Part shown: piece by piece, positions 47,600 through 56,572 of the stretch
Position numbering within the stretch: position 1 is the stretch's first letter
Layout of the letters: each line of letters begins with the position of its first letter
Program-made: the position numbers and the translations under genes
Assembly: GCA_031257015.1 (NCBI GenBank)
Contig: JAIRPK010000032.1
Coordinates: forward strand, 1 to 64,000
DNA length: 64,000 nt
Direction: 5' to 3'
From: Tannerellaceae bacterium
Lineage (GTDB): Bacteria; Bacteroidota; Bacteroidia; Bacteroidales; Tannerellaceae
The notes under the pieces: model-generated
What the model was told of the DNA's origin: nothing
The model's database searches: none
Seen by the model: the letters and a program-made list of their open reading frames with translations, nothing else

Positions 47600-49126
47600 A
47601 TGAAATACTTTTATTATTTGCTCCCGCTTGCGCTATACATAATATTAACGGGATGCACCGCCACGAAGCGGACAACAACAGTAAACGCCGGAACAATGCC
47701 AAAACGAGAATTTAGAGGAGTTTGGATTCAGACAGTATATCAAGCCGAATATAAAGAGATGAAACCAGAGAAACTAAAGGCCGATTTCGTGCGAAAACTG
47801 AACTATTTAAAGACGTGTGGAATAAATGCCGTACTCTTTCAAGTACGCCCCGAAGCAGATGCTTTTTACAGATCGGAACTAGAGCCATGGAGCCGTTTTT
47901 ATACCGGCGTTCAAGGACTTGCACCCGACGGAAATTTCGACTTAATGCAATTTCTTGTTGATGAATGTCACAAAAGAAGCATGGAATTTCATGCCTGGTT
48001 AAACCCATATCGAGCCGGTTCAGTTCGCAATATGGAATTTGCATCTTCACATATCATGCACACATATCCAAGCAGATTTGTTCGCTATGATAATTTAATA
48101 TATTTCGATCCTGGTCAGCCTCAAAACCGCAAATTTATTTGCAAAGTAGTAGCAGATATAGTCAGCCGTTACGACGTTGACGGCATCCACATGGACGATT
48201 ATTTTTACCCCTATCCAGTTGCCGGATTCTCATTCCCTGACGATAAAAGTTTCAATCGCTACGGCAAGGAAGCCGGATATACCGAAGCCACCCGTTCCGA
48301 TTGGCGACGCCAGAACGTTAATTCTCTAATCAAAGAGATGAACTCAACCATACGTTCCATCAAACCCTGGGTTCGCTTCGGCATAAGTCCGTTCGGCATA
48401 TACCGCAACATGAAAAGCACGCCCGACGCTTCCGGCAGTTTTACAAACGGGCTGCAATGCTACGATGATTTATACACCGACGTTCTCCTCTGGGCCAGGG
48501 AAGGCTGGATTGATTACGTCATTCCTCAAGTTTACTGGGAGATTGGACACTCTGCAGCCGACTACGCCAACCTCGTTAACTGGTGGAACAATCATTCCGA
48601 AGGCCGCCACCTGTATATTGGCCAGGACGTAGCACGTACCATGAAAGCCGGTCAATTAACCTCTAAGATGGAATACGAAAGAATGTTGCCATATATTTCC
48701 GGGAACTGCTTCTGGCCTGCAAACGAGATTTTACGGAATAATAATGGCGTAAGCGACAGTTTAAAGCACCACTATCACCGTTATCCCGCCCTTCTCCCTC
48801 CTTATACTCATCAGTACAGCCAAGCTCCCCAAAAGGTTACAAAGCTGAAGGCCGATTTCTCCCTCGACGGTGTAACAATAAGTTGGGATGCCAAAAACGA
48901 TCCGGAGAATCCCGCCGAAGCCCGCTATTTTGTTATCTATGCTTTTCCGGGAAAAGGGAAGATGGATGCCGAAAATCCCGCAAATATTCTAGCACTGACA
49001 AACGATAATTCCTATCTCGTGCCGTACAAACAATTAGCGAAGACAAATAATCTTCGCATTGTTGTGACTGCCGTTAACCGCTTTCATAACGAAAGCAAGG
49101 GGGCGTCGGTTAAAATAAAGCTATGA
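47600..49126 (+). CDS. GHL10 (DUF187) glycoside-hydrolase-like lipoprotein
   Basis: 508 residues from MKYFYYLLPLAL; lipobox IILTGC (Cys19). A frame starting 60 nt upstream overlaps the promoter and is rejected. The GHL10 barrel (about 35-370) shows REFRGVWIQTVYQ, GINAVLFQVRPEADAFY, FHAWLNPYR, VDGIHMDDYFYPYP and DYVIPQVYWE, with acidic residues in the expected GHL10 pockets. A C-terminal fibronectin-III-like module (about 415-508) follows. E. coli DigH (YddW), of the same family, acts on denuded peptidoglycan strands; a murein role is inferred. Confidence 0.85.
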   Translation: MKYFYYLLPLALYIILTGCTATKRTTTVNAGTMPKREFRGVWIQTVYQAEYKEMKPEKLKADFVRKLNYLKTCGINAVLFQVRPEADAFYRSELEPWSRFYTGVQGLAPDGNFDLMQFLVDECHKRSMEFHAWLNPYRAGSVRNMEFASSHIMHTYPSRFVRYDNLIYFDPGQPQNRKFICKVVADIVSRYDVDGIHMDDYFYPYPVAGFSFPDDKSFNRYGKEAGYTEATRSDWRRQNVNSLIKEMNSTIRSIKPWVRFGISPFGIYRNMKSTPDASGSFTNGLQCYDDLYTDVLLWAREGWIDYVIPQVYWEIGHSAADYANLVNWWNNHSEGRHLYIGQDVARTMKAGQLTSKMEYERMLPYISGNCFWPANEILRNNNGVSDSLKHHYHRYPALLPPYTHQYSQAPQKVTKLKADFSLDGVTISWDAKNDPENPAEARYFVIYAFPGKGKMDAENPANILALTNDNSYLVPYKQLAKTNNLRIVVTAVNRFHNESKGASVKIKL

Positions 49127-49128
49127 TA

Positions 49129-49944
49129 TTATTTTGTGATTGAGACTTTCCGAAGAACCATGTTGGCAAACTGTCCAATCGTCTTGTCATTATAGTTTTT
49201 TTCCTCGCAAAGAAGCTGAAGCTGGCAGTTGCTCATCCAGGATTTATAAGGAATAACTTTCTTGTACTGTATAAACTGTGTAACATCTTTATCGCTTTTC
49301 AGCACAGCATAAGCACCGCCTTTGGCAGCTTCTTCGCCGGAAATAGCTACGGCCCGCTCATACATGTGCCGCTTGTTTGTTCCATTAATAATGATAGGAG
49401 GAAGACGATACATTTGTTTATTCTTTTTTGTCGTATTTTCTATCAGTACCAAAGTTATCTGCATACTACCGTGACTTGGAAGATCAATATTCGGAAGACG
49501 AACATCCATATCCATCGCCAAAGCATTACCTCGCTGAATAGCGCGATTAACTTTCACAATGATGCCTCCCTGATTGGTTTTTTCCGGCTGTTGTTGCGGA
49601 GCGGTTTGCTGTGGTTTATTCGTTTGCGGCTGAGATGGAGCTGACGGTTTAGGCTGCAAGTTTTTGGACTGTGGCGTTTTTTGAAGTGGAGGCTGTTGTT
49701 TCGGTGGTTGTTGCCTTTGCGCAGGAGGCGTTTGTTGCGGAGCCTGCTGTTTTGGAGCCGGTATTTTTTGTTGCGGAGTGGCTTGTTGCTTCGGAGCAGG
49801 ATTTCTTTGTTGTGAAGTTGGAGGCTGTTGGCGTTGCCTCGGAGTTTGTTGCTGCTGAGGCGCCTGTTGTTGCTTTTGAGCCTGAATATTGGCACTAAAG
49901 GCAAGCACTATGCTCGTAAGTAGGATATAGCTAAGATTTTTCAT
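49129..49944 (-). CDS. DUF3868-like secreted protein with Gln/Pro-rich insert
   Basis: 271 residues: signal peptide (1-22, cleavage after NIQAQ), then ~105 residues made almost wholly of Q, P, K, R and T (short QQAP/KQQ-type repeats), then a beta domain (about 128-271) with GGIIVKVNRAIQRGNALAMD, MDVRLPNIDLPS, LPPIIINGTNKRHMYERAVA, resembling DUF3868 proteins that accompany DUF3575 barrels and fimbrial genes in Bacteroidales. The long Q/P linker is not typical. 5 bp behind the DUF3575 gene. Its stop is 2 bp from the convergent GHL10 gene. Confidence 0.65.
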   Translation of the reverse strand: MKNLSYILLTSIVLAFSANIQAQKQQQAPQQQQTPRQRQQPPTSQQRNPAPKQQATPQQKIPAPKQQAPQQTPPAQRQQPPKQQPPLQKTPQSKNLQPKPSAPSQPQTNKPQQTAPQQQPEKTNQGGIIVKVNRAIQRGNALAMDMDVRLPNIDLPSHGSMQITLVLIENTTKKNKQMYRLPPIIINGTNKRHMYERAVAISGEEAAKGGAYAVLKSDKDVTQFIQYKKVIPYKSWMSNCQLQLLCEEKNYNDKTIGQFANMVLRKVSITK

Positions 49945-49949
49945 TATGC

Positions 49950-50531
49950 TTACATTATAATATAAACGAAAGTGAGACTAATTTGAGTCGGTCCGACATA
50001 ACTCCTCCCCAATAATCCGGCAGGCTCCTCACCGGCAGGCTGTGGATACTTAGTATATTCATATTTTTTATATGTCAAATTCAAATATCCCATTCCCAGC
50101 GAGAACTCAATATTCATACGCGGCGTCAGATATAAATGATACCCGTATGATATTCCTCCACCATAAGCTGTGCCTTCCTGATAAAGGTATTTCCGTTGAA
50201 ATCCGAACATTGGTAGCGCAAGCCGCTCTATGTTGAAATTGGTATATATGAAATGGAGGCCAGCGAAGTGTTCATTGAAGACTTCACGTAGCCAATATCT
50301 TGCTTCCGGCTGTACGAGTATATGCTTCCAGACCATGGGCTTTTTCAACGTCCATCCGTTGTAATTCGCAGAAATGCTGGCGGAAATGTTTTTGGTTATT
50401 GCATATTCTGCACCCAAGTTGACGGTTCCCGTGGCATCGTAAAGGATGTTACTTTTTACGGCCAGCTTCTGCGCACTTGCCGTACAAATGGAAGCAATAC
50501 AGAAAAGGAAACTAATGCATAACTTATTCAT
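49950..50531 (-). CDS. DUF3575 outer-membrane beta-barrel protein
   Basis: 193 residues. Signal peptide (about 1-20, cleavage after ASAQ), then AVKSNILYDATGTVNLGAEY, SANYNGWTL, WKHILVQPEARYWL and AYGGGISYGYHLYLTPRMN, the DUF3575 pattern. It ends in an aromatic outer-membrane strand LTFVYIIM. In Bacteroidales such barrels are commonly paired with DUF3868 proteins and fimbrillin (FimA/Mfa) genes; no fimbrillin is in this window. Confidence 0.85.
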   Translation of the reverse strand: MNKLCISFLFCIASICTASAQKLAVKSNILYDATGTVNLGAEYAITKNISASISANYNGWTLKKPMVWKHILVQPEARYWLREVFNEHFAGLHFIYTNFNIERLALPMFGFQRKYLYQEGTAYGGGISYGYHLYLTPRMNIEFSLGMGYLNLTYKKYEYTKYPQPAGEEPAGLLGRSYVGPTQISLTFVYIIM

Positions 50532-50567
50532 ATAAAAAATACTTTCTATTGCTCATTAATATTTGCA

Positions 50568-50575
50568 CAAAAATA
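50568..50575 (-). promoter_or_regulatory. possible -7 box of the DUF3575 gene (TATTTTTG)
   Basis: Minus-strand TATTTTTG (TAnnTTTG) 36 bp upstream of the ATG. AT-rich surroundings make this weak. The rest of 50576-50950 shows no gene. Confidence 0.35.
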
Positions 50576-50942
50576 ATAGAAAAATCCCGATCCCAAATAC
50601 TGGAGAGGCATTTTCAAGCCAAAGGAAGACCGTTATATTCCTTCCCTGCAACCTCCACATAACCAAATTTTTCGCACCCTAATCATGCCTTGCAATGCCT
50701 TATAATCGCTTAGAATTAATCTGATTAGCATTGACGCGGGATTCAAAGAAAAACATCATCAGAATATTGATGAAAAACAAGAAAACAGTTGAGCCGTTCT
50801 TAGGACAAGGTTGTCAAAACATTAGCTTCTCCGATTTCTATAAATCTTCAAGGTCTGCAAATTCTCTACCCGGACGATTATCCGCAAGTTCTATCACCAA
50901 CAACTTGCACCACATCCCTGCGACGCAAGACATTCCTCCAGC

Positions 50943-51006
50943 AGAAAAACAGTTAACACGCTAACTCTTCTACTGCAAAATACAGATGCTGAGTTAACGT
51001 GTTAAC
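50943..51006 (-). terminator. candidate terminator after the lamin-tail gene
   Basis: GTTAACACGCTAACTC (50952-50967) pairs with GAGTTAACGTGTTAAC (50991-51006), 15 of 16 bp, 23-nt loop; on the minus strand a T run (GTTTTT) follows. A second small hairpin ACATCTAA-AAA-TTAGATGT lies at 51019-51037. Confidence 0.55.
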
Positions 51007-51074
51007 ATTCTTTAGGAGACATCTAAAAATTAGATGTTCATAGGCTTTCGGCAGAAGGAAAACCAGCGAGACTT

Positions 51075-52628
51075 TTACTTGACAAAGAACGGTTTCTTAT
51101 AATGCTTCAAAATCCCCGTCAGATGATAAAGCTCAACATAGAATATGTATATGCCGGAGCGGAGTTTCAAATTTCCGAGCGACTGCATGTCCCAGATCAT
51201 GAAACCCGATGTTCCCAAAATTTCACTATTCAGTATTTCAGCAACTCTATGCCCTGACAAATCATATATATATGCCCGACAACCATAGCCCGGCTTATCC
51301 AAATCATAGTCTATGCGATAGCGACCGTCTTCGGCAAGGACAGGAGCGGATATTCCGGCAGGAATATTACCATTCCCTGAATCAGCGCTGAACTGCGAGT
51401 TCAAAGAACCGGGAGTCCCGTAGTCCGGAGATGAAGCCGAAGTCCAGTTCGCGGAGTTCTGCCCCTCCTTCATCGGATTAATCCTTTCAAGCGCGACGCC
51501 CTTCCGATTTTTAATCAACGGAGAATGCCATGCAGCATTATAGGCCACTTCATCAATGACTTGCCCACCGTTCCGCGTGTCTATCAAAAGCAAAGTCGAG
51601 GACACATTATTTAATATAGGAAGCTTAACCTCATGGAGAACATCAGGATTGAGCAGCGTATAGAAGTCCGCCACCCCCTCGCGCTTGGAAGTTAACACAA
51701 CATAGCCTTCCCCTTTGATAACCGCAGAAGATAAAGCAGATAACGGATAAGCCCCCAATGTCCCACCGGCCTTCCTGATCGCGATCGCCAATCCTCCCAA
51801 AGGAATAGGATGACGAGTGTTATTATACAATTCAATGTATTCGCTCCCTCCATTATGCGGTTCAGGCAGCAACTCATTAAAAACAATATCGCCGGGGTTA
51901 ATGTCCACATCCTCAATGTCAGGAACAGTCGGAACTGAAGGATTCACATCAGGCCTGCCGCCCCCTGTCTCTTCAGAATTAGGCGCACCCGGCGTGCCAC
52001 CCTTCGGGTCAGAACAAAGACGATGGCCGGCATCGAGCGAACGCTCCCATGAAACACTCTGCTTGGCAGATGGATAGGCAAATCGGTCTATCAGTCGACC
52101 GTCAGGGTCTTTGAGAGCGATCGCCTTACCCGTGTTCGCCAGAGCAACAGGAAACTTCTTCAATCCGACAGCAACAGAAGGCGGAGCAACATAAATCTCC
52201 CGATCAGCCTTATAAAGAACAGCAAAACCATACGGTTGCAATACATAATTATCCTCAATAAGAATCACTTTTTCGTCATACACAAACGACCAACCTTGCA
52301 GCGAAACAGCAAAAGAACAATTACTCTTAACCTCTACATATTCAGTCTGCGGAAGAGCCGTCAATCCTTTGGGATTAGCCATAACCTCACTGATATAAAC
52401 CTCGCCCGACTCGACGGAACGCAAAGCATGAATCGTCGGAGAAACACCGGCAGCACCTCCATTATCAGTTGATAAGAGAGAAGCTCCACGTCGAGAAACA
52501 TCATCAACAAACCCGCAAGTATAAACTTCAAGATCATCGACCGAAACATAAGAATCAACAGAGTGGGAAAGCTGCGTAGAAGCAGCGACAAAAGCGCATG
52601 TTGCGCAGATAAACGTAAATAATCTCAT
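51075..52628 (-). CDS. secreted lamin-tail-domain protein
   Basis: 517 residues from MRLFTFICATCAFVAAS (signal peptide 1-17). Two lamin-tail-type beta domains are visible: about 77-215 (VYISEVMANPKGL, TEYVEVKS, VSWERSLD, GTPGAPN) and about 245-400 (DIVFNELLPEPHNGGSEYIE, VALERINP, YGTPGSLN). The C-terminal ~80 residues (RAYIYDLSGHRVAEI, LRSGIYIFYVEL) resemble a FlgD-Ig/T9SS-type tail. A surface or secreted protein of unknown role. A longer frame starting 114 nt upstream crosses the promoter region. Confidence 0.8.
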   Translation of the reverse strand: MRLFTFICATCAFVAASTQLSHSVDSYVSVDDLEVYTCGFVDDVSRRGASLLSTDNGGAAGVSPTIHALRSVESGEVYISEVMANPKGLTALPQTEYVEVKSNCSFAVSLQGWSFVYDEKVILIEDNYVLQPYGFAVLYKADREIYVAPPSVAVGLKKFPVALANTGKAIALKDPDGRLIDRFAYPSAKQSVSWERSLDAGHRLCSDPKGGTPGAPNSEETGGGRPDVNPSVPTVPDIEDVDINPGDIVFNELLPEPHNGGSEYIELYNNTRHPIPLGGLAIAIRKAGGTLGAYPLSALSSAVIKGEGYVVLTSKREGVADFYTLLNPDVLHEVKLPILNNVSSTLLLIDTRNGGQVIDEVAYNAAWHSPLIKNRKGVALERINPMKEGQNSANWTSASSPDYGTPGSLNSQFSADSGNGNIPAGISAPVLAEDGRYRIDYDLDKPGYGCRAYIYDLSGHRVAEILNSEILGTSGFMIWDMQSLGNLKLRSGIYIFYVELYHLTGILKHYKKPFFVK

Positions 52629-52664
52629 CGTAAAAAGCTCTAAAAAATCTAATACTAATATCTG

Positions 52665-52672
52665 TATATTTG
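52665..52672 (+). promoter_or_regulatory. -7 box of asd (TATATTTG)
   Basis: TATATTTG on the plus strand; predicted start about 52680, 74 nt before the asd ATG. No good -33. Confidence 0.5.
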
Positions 52673-52679
52673 CAAGCCT

Positions 52680-52702
52680 TTTTAACTCATATTGAGTTAA
52701 AA
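52680..52702. promoter_or_regulatory. palindrome between face-to-face promoters
   Basis: TTTTAACTCA (52680-52689), loop TAT, TGAGTTAAAA (52693-52702): a perfect 10-bp inverted repeat. It lies exactly between the plus -7 box (52665-52672) and the minus -7 box (52709-52716), so it spans both predicted start sites. An operator, or the shared 5' end of both transcripts. Confidence 0.5.
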
Positions 52703-52708
52703 GGAGCG

Positions 52709-52716
52709 CAAAGATA
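52709..52716 (-). promoter_or_regulatory. -7 box of the lamin-tail gene (TATCTTTG)
   Basis: Minus-strand TATCTTTG, with TTTG 18 bp further upstream (52735-52738). It supports the start at 52628. Confidence 0.55.
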
Positions 52717-52753
52717 ATCATATTAATATCAAACCAAATCATTTACAAGAAAG

Positions 52754-53752
52754 ATGAAAGTAGCTATTGTTGGCGTCAGCGGTGCTGTCGGCCAAGAGTT
52801 TCTGACCGTTCTGAGCGAGAGACAATTTCCCGTCGATGAGCTATTCCTTTTCGGCTCATCGCGTAGCGCAGGACAAACATTTGATTTCCGCGGAAAGCAA
52901 TACATAACAAAAGAGTTGAAACACAACGACGACTTCAAAGACGTGAACATCGCGTTCGTCTCCGCCGGAGCCGGAACATCAGTTGAATATGCCGAGACAA
53001 TCACCAAGCACGGCGCCGTGATGATCGACAACTCAAGCGCCTTCCGCATGGACAAGGATGTTCCGCTTGTCGTTCCCGAAGTCAATGCCGAAGACGCCCT
53101 TCACCGTCCGAAAGGCATAATAGCCAACCCCAACTGCTCCACCATACAGATGGTAGTAGCCCTGAAACCGATCGAGAAGCTCTCTCACATCCGGCGCATA
53201 CACGTAGCTACCTATCAGGCAGCCAGCGGAGCCGGCGCGAAAGCCATGGCCGAACTCATTGAGCAAAGCAGGGAAGCCCTGGACGGAAAGACACCCACCG
53301 TCGACAAGTTTGCCTACCAGCTGGCCTTCAATCTCATTCCCCAAATAGACGTCTTCACAGAGAATGACTATACGAAGGAGGAAATGAAGATGCACCACGA
53401 GACGCGCAAGATTATGCACTCCGACGTCGAAGTCAGCGCAACCTGCGTTCGCGTCCCGGTCATTCGCTCGCATAGCGAGGCGACATGGATTGAAACCGAG
53501 CGGCCAATCAGCGTCGAAGAAGCCCGCCAGGCCTTCTCTTCTGCAGAGGGCCTCGTCCTCATGGACAATCCATCGACGAAAGAGTACCCCATGCCACTCT
53601 TCCTCGCCGGTAAAGACCCCGTCTATGTCGGTCGCATACGCAAGGACATAGCCAATCCGAACGGTTTGACGTTCTGGACAGTTAGCGACCAGATCAAAAA
53701 GGGCGCAGCGCTTAACGCCGTTCAGATAGCCGAATATCTTGTCAACAAATAG
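52754..53752 (+). CDS. asd: aspartate-semialdehyde dehydrogenase
   Basis: 332 residues. NADP loop [11 protein letters not shown] (6-16), SAGAGTS, catalytic Cys128 in [16 protein letters not shown] and the C-domain [11 protein letters not shown] with the catalytic His. Second step from aspartate to lysine (diaminopimelate), methionine and threonine. Monocistronic, with a terminator at 53769-53807. Confidence 0.95.
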   Translation: MKVAIVGVSGAVGQEFLTVLSERQFPVDELFLFGSSRSAGQTFDFRGKQYITKELKHNDDFKDVNIAFVSAGAGTSVEYAETITKHGAVMIDNSSAFRMDKDVPLVVPEVNAEDALHRPKGIIANPNCSTIQMVVALKPIEKLSHIRRIHVATYQAASGAGAKAMAELIEQSREALDGKTPTVDKFAYQLAFNLIPQIDVFTENDYTKEEMKMHHETRKIMHSDVEVSATCVRVPVIRSHSEATWIETERPISVEEARQAFSSAEGLVLMDNPSTKEYPMPLFLAGKDPVYVGRIRKDIANPNGLTFWTVSDQIKKGAALNAVQIAEYLVNK

Positions 53753-53768
53753 TTTCATGATTATATAT

Positions 53769-53807
53769 AAGCCGGCTGTGCTCGCCTGACGACGCAGCCG
53801 GCTTTTT
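53769..53807 (+). terminator. rho-independent terminator of asd
   Basis: AAGCCGGCTG (53769-53778) pairs with CAGCCGGCTT (53795-53804), 10-bp stem, followed by TTTTT. Confidence 0.85.
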
Positions 53808-53863
53808 CAATCAATCGCCGGGCTGCACATTTACTCCCGTCTCCATAAATCCAACTTAGTTTC

Positions 53864-54934
53864 ATGAATACTCTTATAGCAAACCTCCGTCTCCACAGCC
53901 AACAATTAGTATTACCCCAGTACCACACCGCCAAAGACATCGCCGAATGGATGGGCGCCATGCAAGCTCAAGATTGCAATATGGCAAAATGGGCGGTGGG
54001 GATTCGCCTTCGCAACTGTCATCTCAAAGACGTGGAAAGCGCCTTGGACAAGGGCGCCATTCTCCGCACTCACGTTCTGCGCCCCACGTGGCACTTCGTT
54101 TCCTCCGAAAACATCCGCTGGATGCTCGCGCTCTCCGCCAAACATATCATCACCGCCATTCGGAGCCGGGATCGCGAGCTTGGCATCACCGAGGATGTTT
54201 ACAGCAAGACCAACGACATTATCATCAAATCCCTCGAAGGCGGTCGCAACCTCACACGCGAAGCCTTGAGCGAAATCATCGAGCGCCACGGCCTGGTGGT
54301 GAACTACGCCCGAATCAGCCACTTCCTCATGAGAGCCGAAGCGGAAGGCATTATTTGCAGCGGCATCATGCAAGACAATTCGCATACTTACGCCCTGCTG
54401 GACGAGCGCGTTCCAGCTCGCCAGGCACTCAGCAAGGAAGAAGCCCTCGCTACGCTGGCCACGACATACTTCAGCAGCCACGGCCCCGCCACTTTCGCCG
54501 ACTACGTGTGGTGGTCCGGCCTGTCCATCAGCGATGCCCGCAAAGGATTGGAGGATAGCAGGCATAAGCTTTACGAGCTGAAATCCAACGGTAACACGTA
54601 TTGGATGTCCGAACAGTTCGCCCGGAACGTCTCCGTCGAGCAAGCCGTCATGCACCTCCTTCCGGCCTACGACGAGTACATCATCAGCTACAAAGACCGC
54701 AGTCCGGTATTATCCTCTGCGATGCACGCCAAGGTCATCGCCAGCAACGGCGTATTCCGCCCCGTCATCATTGTCAACGGCATAACCGGCGGGATATGGA
54801 AGCGCTCTGCATCGAGCGAGAAAACGGTCAGCATAGACTTCTTCGACTATTTCGCCGACATTACCCAGGGACGAATGCTCCACGATGCAATCGACGCTTA
54901 CAAAGTTTTCATCGAGCGCAAGACGCCGAGCTAG
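53864..54934 (+). CDS. winged-helix DNA glycosylase-like protein (YcaQ/AlkZ superfamily)
   Basis: 356 residues. The HTH_42 superfamily hallmarks are present: MQAQD (33-37) with the Q-x-Q pair used by AlkX/AlkZ-type glycosylases, ILRTHVLRPTWHFV, EEALATLATTYFSSHGPAT and LPAYDEYIISYKDRS. Family members unhook interstrand crosslinks or excise bulky alkylated bases; which lesion this one handles cannot be read from sequence. No partner gene: it stands between two strong terminators. Confidence 0.82.
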   Translation: MNTLIANLRLHSQQLVLPQYHTAKDIAEWMGAMQAQDCNMAKWAVGIRLRNCHLKDVESALDKGAILRTHVLRPTWHFVSSENIRWMLALSAKHIITAIRSRDRELGITEDVYSKTNDIIIKSLEGGRNLTREALSEIIERHGLVVNYARISHFLMRAEAEGIICSGIMQDNSHTYALLDERVPARQALSKEEALATLATTYFSSHGPATFADYVWWSGLSISDARKGLEDSRHKLYELKSNGNTYWMSEQFARNVSVEQAVMHLLPAYDEYIISYKDRSPVLSSAMHAKVIASNGVFRPVIIVNGITGGIWKRSASSEKTVSIDFFDYFADITQGRMLHDAIDAYKVFIERKTPS

Positions 54935-54995
54935 ATCATAAACAAGACCGGGAATCCGCCGAAAGCCCCATCCTCCGGCCATTCCCCAAAATCAA

Positions 54996-55035
54996 GAGCC
55001 GGGAATCAGGATTCATCATCCTGAGTTCCCGGCTC
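54996..55035. terminator. strong bidirectional terminator
   Basis: GAGCCGGGAATCAGGA (54996-55011) pairs with TCCTGAGTTCCCGGCTC (55019-55035), 16 bp with one bulged base and a 7-nt loop, between convergent genes. T-rich tracts lie on both sides. Confidence 0.8.
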
Positions 55036-55068
55036 TCCTTCCTTTTACGCTATTTCTTTTCCACTGAA

Positions 55069-55893
55069 TTATCCTATTCCCGTTCCGGGAGGCCCCTCGC
55101 CTCCATCGACGCCCCCATCACCTCCGTCCGGGTCGCCGCCGCCGGGTCTGTTCCCCGAAGCGGTTATGCCGGCATGTCGATGATAGATGATGGCGTACTG
55201 GTCGGTTATAGCATTGAATTTGAAGGCGATCTTTTTAATCTTATCCTTCGTATCGGCATCAACGTGAAGATTGTCCAAAGCCGATATAGCCTCGGCCAAA
55301 ACATAGATCGCGTCGTTCGCCCCCTTTCTCAACTCGCCGGTAGCTCCGGCCACTCGATTCTTCTCCATCTCATTAAGACGTTCAACGTAGATCGTTTGAA
55401 AATCATTGTTGCTCGTCCTGAGAGCATCCATGAGCGAAGTAAGAGCAAGCGTAGCAACAGCGGCGGCGAACTTGGTCGAAGCTGCGGCAGAAAGGAAATG
55501 TGTAACCAGAGCCGTGTTCGACTCATAGTCCCTGTCCTGCGCTCCCCTGTAAATATCGGCAAGGAACTTCAGCTGTTCTGCAGCCGCCTTTTCCTGGTCG
55601 TTGAGCGGAGCGAATATTGCCTGCTCGATAATAGAAATAATACGCTTCATCATCGCATCCCTCGCATTGTCGAGCTGCACGATGATCGGCGTCTGCATAT
55701 ACCTGCGGGCACGCTTGAAGACGTCGAGAAAAGCCGTGACGGCCTTGTCGTATAGCGTCCAATCGTCCTGCAAGAGAGTGACTGCCGCCACGAGCGTTTG
55801 CAATTCCTTGTGCATTGTCTCGTGAAACTGCGCAGTCAGCGGAATGACGGCTCTGTTTAGCCATCCTTTAAAACTCCTTATCAGTTTATTCAT
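55069..55893 (-). CDS. DUF6261 family protein with Gly/Asp-rich tail
   Basis: 274 residues, almost entirely helical, no signal peptide. It matches my memory of DUF6261 proteins of Bacteroidales (helix-rich, starting with a short basic region, containing RARRYMQTPI and DAMMKRIISIIEQ). The last ~25 residues are low-complexity (RPGGGDPDGGDGGVDGGEG then PPGTG). Function unknown. The start region lies beside the 42-bp array. Confidence 0.7.
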   Translation of the reverse strand: MNKLIRSFKGWLNRAVIPLTAQFHETMHKELQTLVAAVTLLQDDWTLYDKAVTAFLDVFKRARRYMQTPIIVQLDNARDAMMKRIISIIEQAIFAPLNDQEKAAAEQLKFLADIYRGAQDRDYESNTALVTHFLSAAASTKFAAAVATLALTSLMDALRTSNNDFQTIYVERLNEMEKNRVAGATGELRKGANDAIYVLAEAISALDNLHVDADTKDKIKKIAFKFNAITDQYAIIYHRHAGITASGNRPGGGDPDGGDGGVDGGEGPPGTGIG

Positions 55894-55941
55894 GTCAATG
55901 AACCTTTAATAGTAAAACAATCAAATTTTGTCAATGAAAAA

Positions 55942-56331
55942 GGACAAAGCCCTCCTTCGGTTTCCGAAGAAGCCGTTGATCTCGGACAAAACCGTCCTTC
56001 AACTTCGGAAATAGCTGATGATCCCGGACAAAACCATTTTCCGACTTCAGAAATAGATTTTGATCTCGAACAAAACCATTCTGCAACTTCGGAGGAAGAC
56101 TTTGATCTCGGACAAAACCATTTTCCAGCTTCGGAAATAGATTTTGTTCTCGAACAAAACCATTCTGCAACTTCGGAAGAAGACTTTGATCTCGGACAAA
56201 ACCATTTTGCAACTTCAGAAGAAGATTTTGATCTCGGACAAAACCATTTTCCGAAACCCAACGAGGACTTTGTCGTAAACTTTGAAGCTCCGCACGATTC
56301 CATCGAAGTTATCGTGCTTCGACATAATTGA
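55942..56331 (+). repeat. 42-bp tandem array with an open 14-residue repeat frame
   Basis: Eight 42-bp units (55942-56277) built on GGACAAAACCATTTTCC, ACTTCGGAAATAGATTTTGAT and CTC. Two subtypes alternate (GGACAA...GAAATAGAT and GAACAA...GAAGAAGAC). The plus frame is open from 55861 to TGA 56329-56331 and reads 14-residue acidic repeats like SEIDFDLGQNHFPT; TCG/TCA, GAG/GAA, GAC/GAT and CCG/CCA changes are synonymous in it. There is no ATG, GTG or TTG start, so it may be a broken gene or non-coding. Minus-strand frames also stay open because the unit is divisible by three. Confidence 0.8.
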
Positions 56332-56534
56332 TAATTGGGAAAAGAAATATAATACGTTCCAAGGAATTTCATTTATAGCGATTAAATTCAACAAAAACAT
56401 CTTTGTCTATTAACAAAGGTAATTAAGAAAAAGCTTCATGCAATCCGACATAAAAACAAAGCCAATCCGGACGAACATAATGCTGCCGAACATAAGCCTC
56501 TTTGATTCCAAATTATAATACATGTTGGCCGACA

Positions 56535-56566
56535 TTTGCAATTCACGAAATAAATACATATATTTG
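56535..56566 (+). promoter_or_regulatory. promoter of the three-paralogue operon
   Basis: TTTG at 56535-56538, 20-bp spacer, TATATTTG at 56559-56566. Predicted start about 56573, the first base of the inverted-repeat element, leaving a ~225-nt leader. Confidence 0.65.
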
Positions 56567-56572
56567 TCATAG

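Noticed and set aside
54601..55755. Plus-strand ORF of 384 codons
   Set aside because: It overlaps the end of the AlkZ-like gene, runs through a strong terminator and then antisense to the DUF6261 gene; Arg/His/Ser-rich nonsense composition.
55890..56372. Minus-strand ORF of 160 codons with 14-residue repeats
   Set aside because: Open only because the unit is 42 bp; variation among units is not synonymous in that frame, unlike the plus frame.
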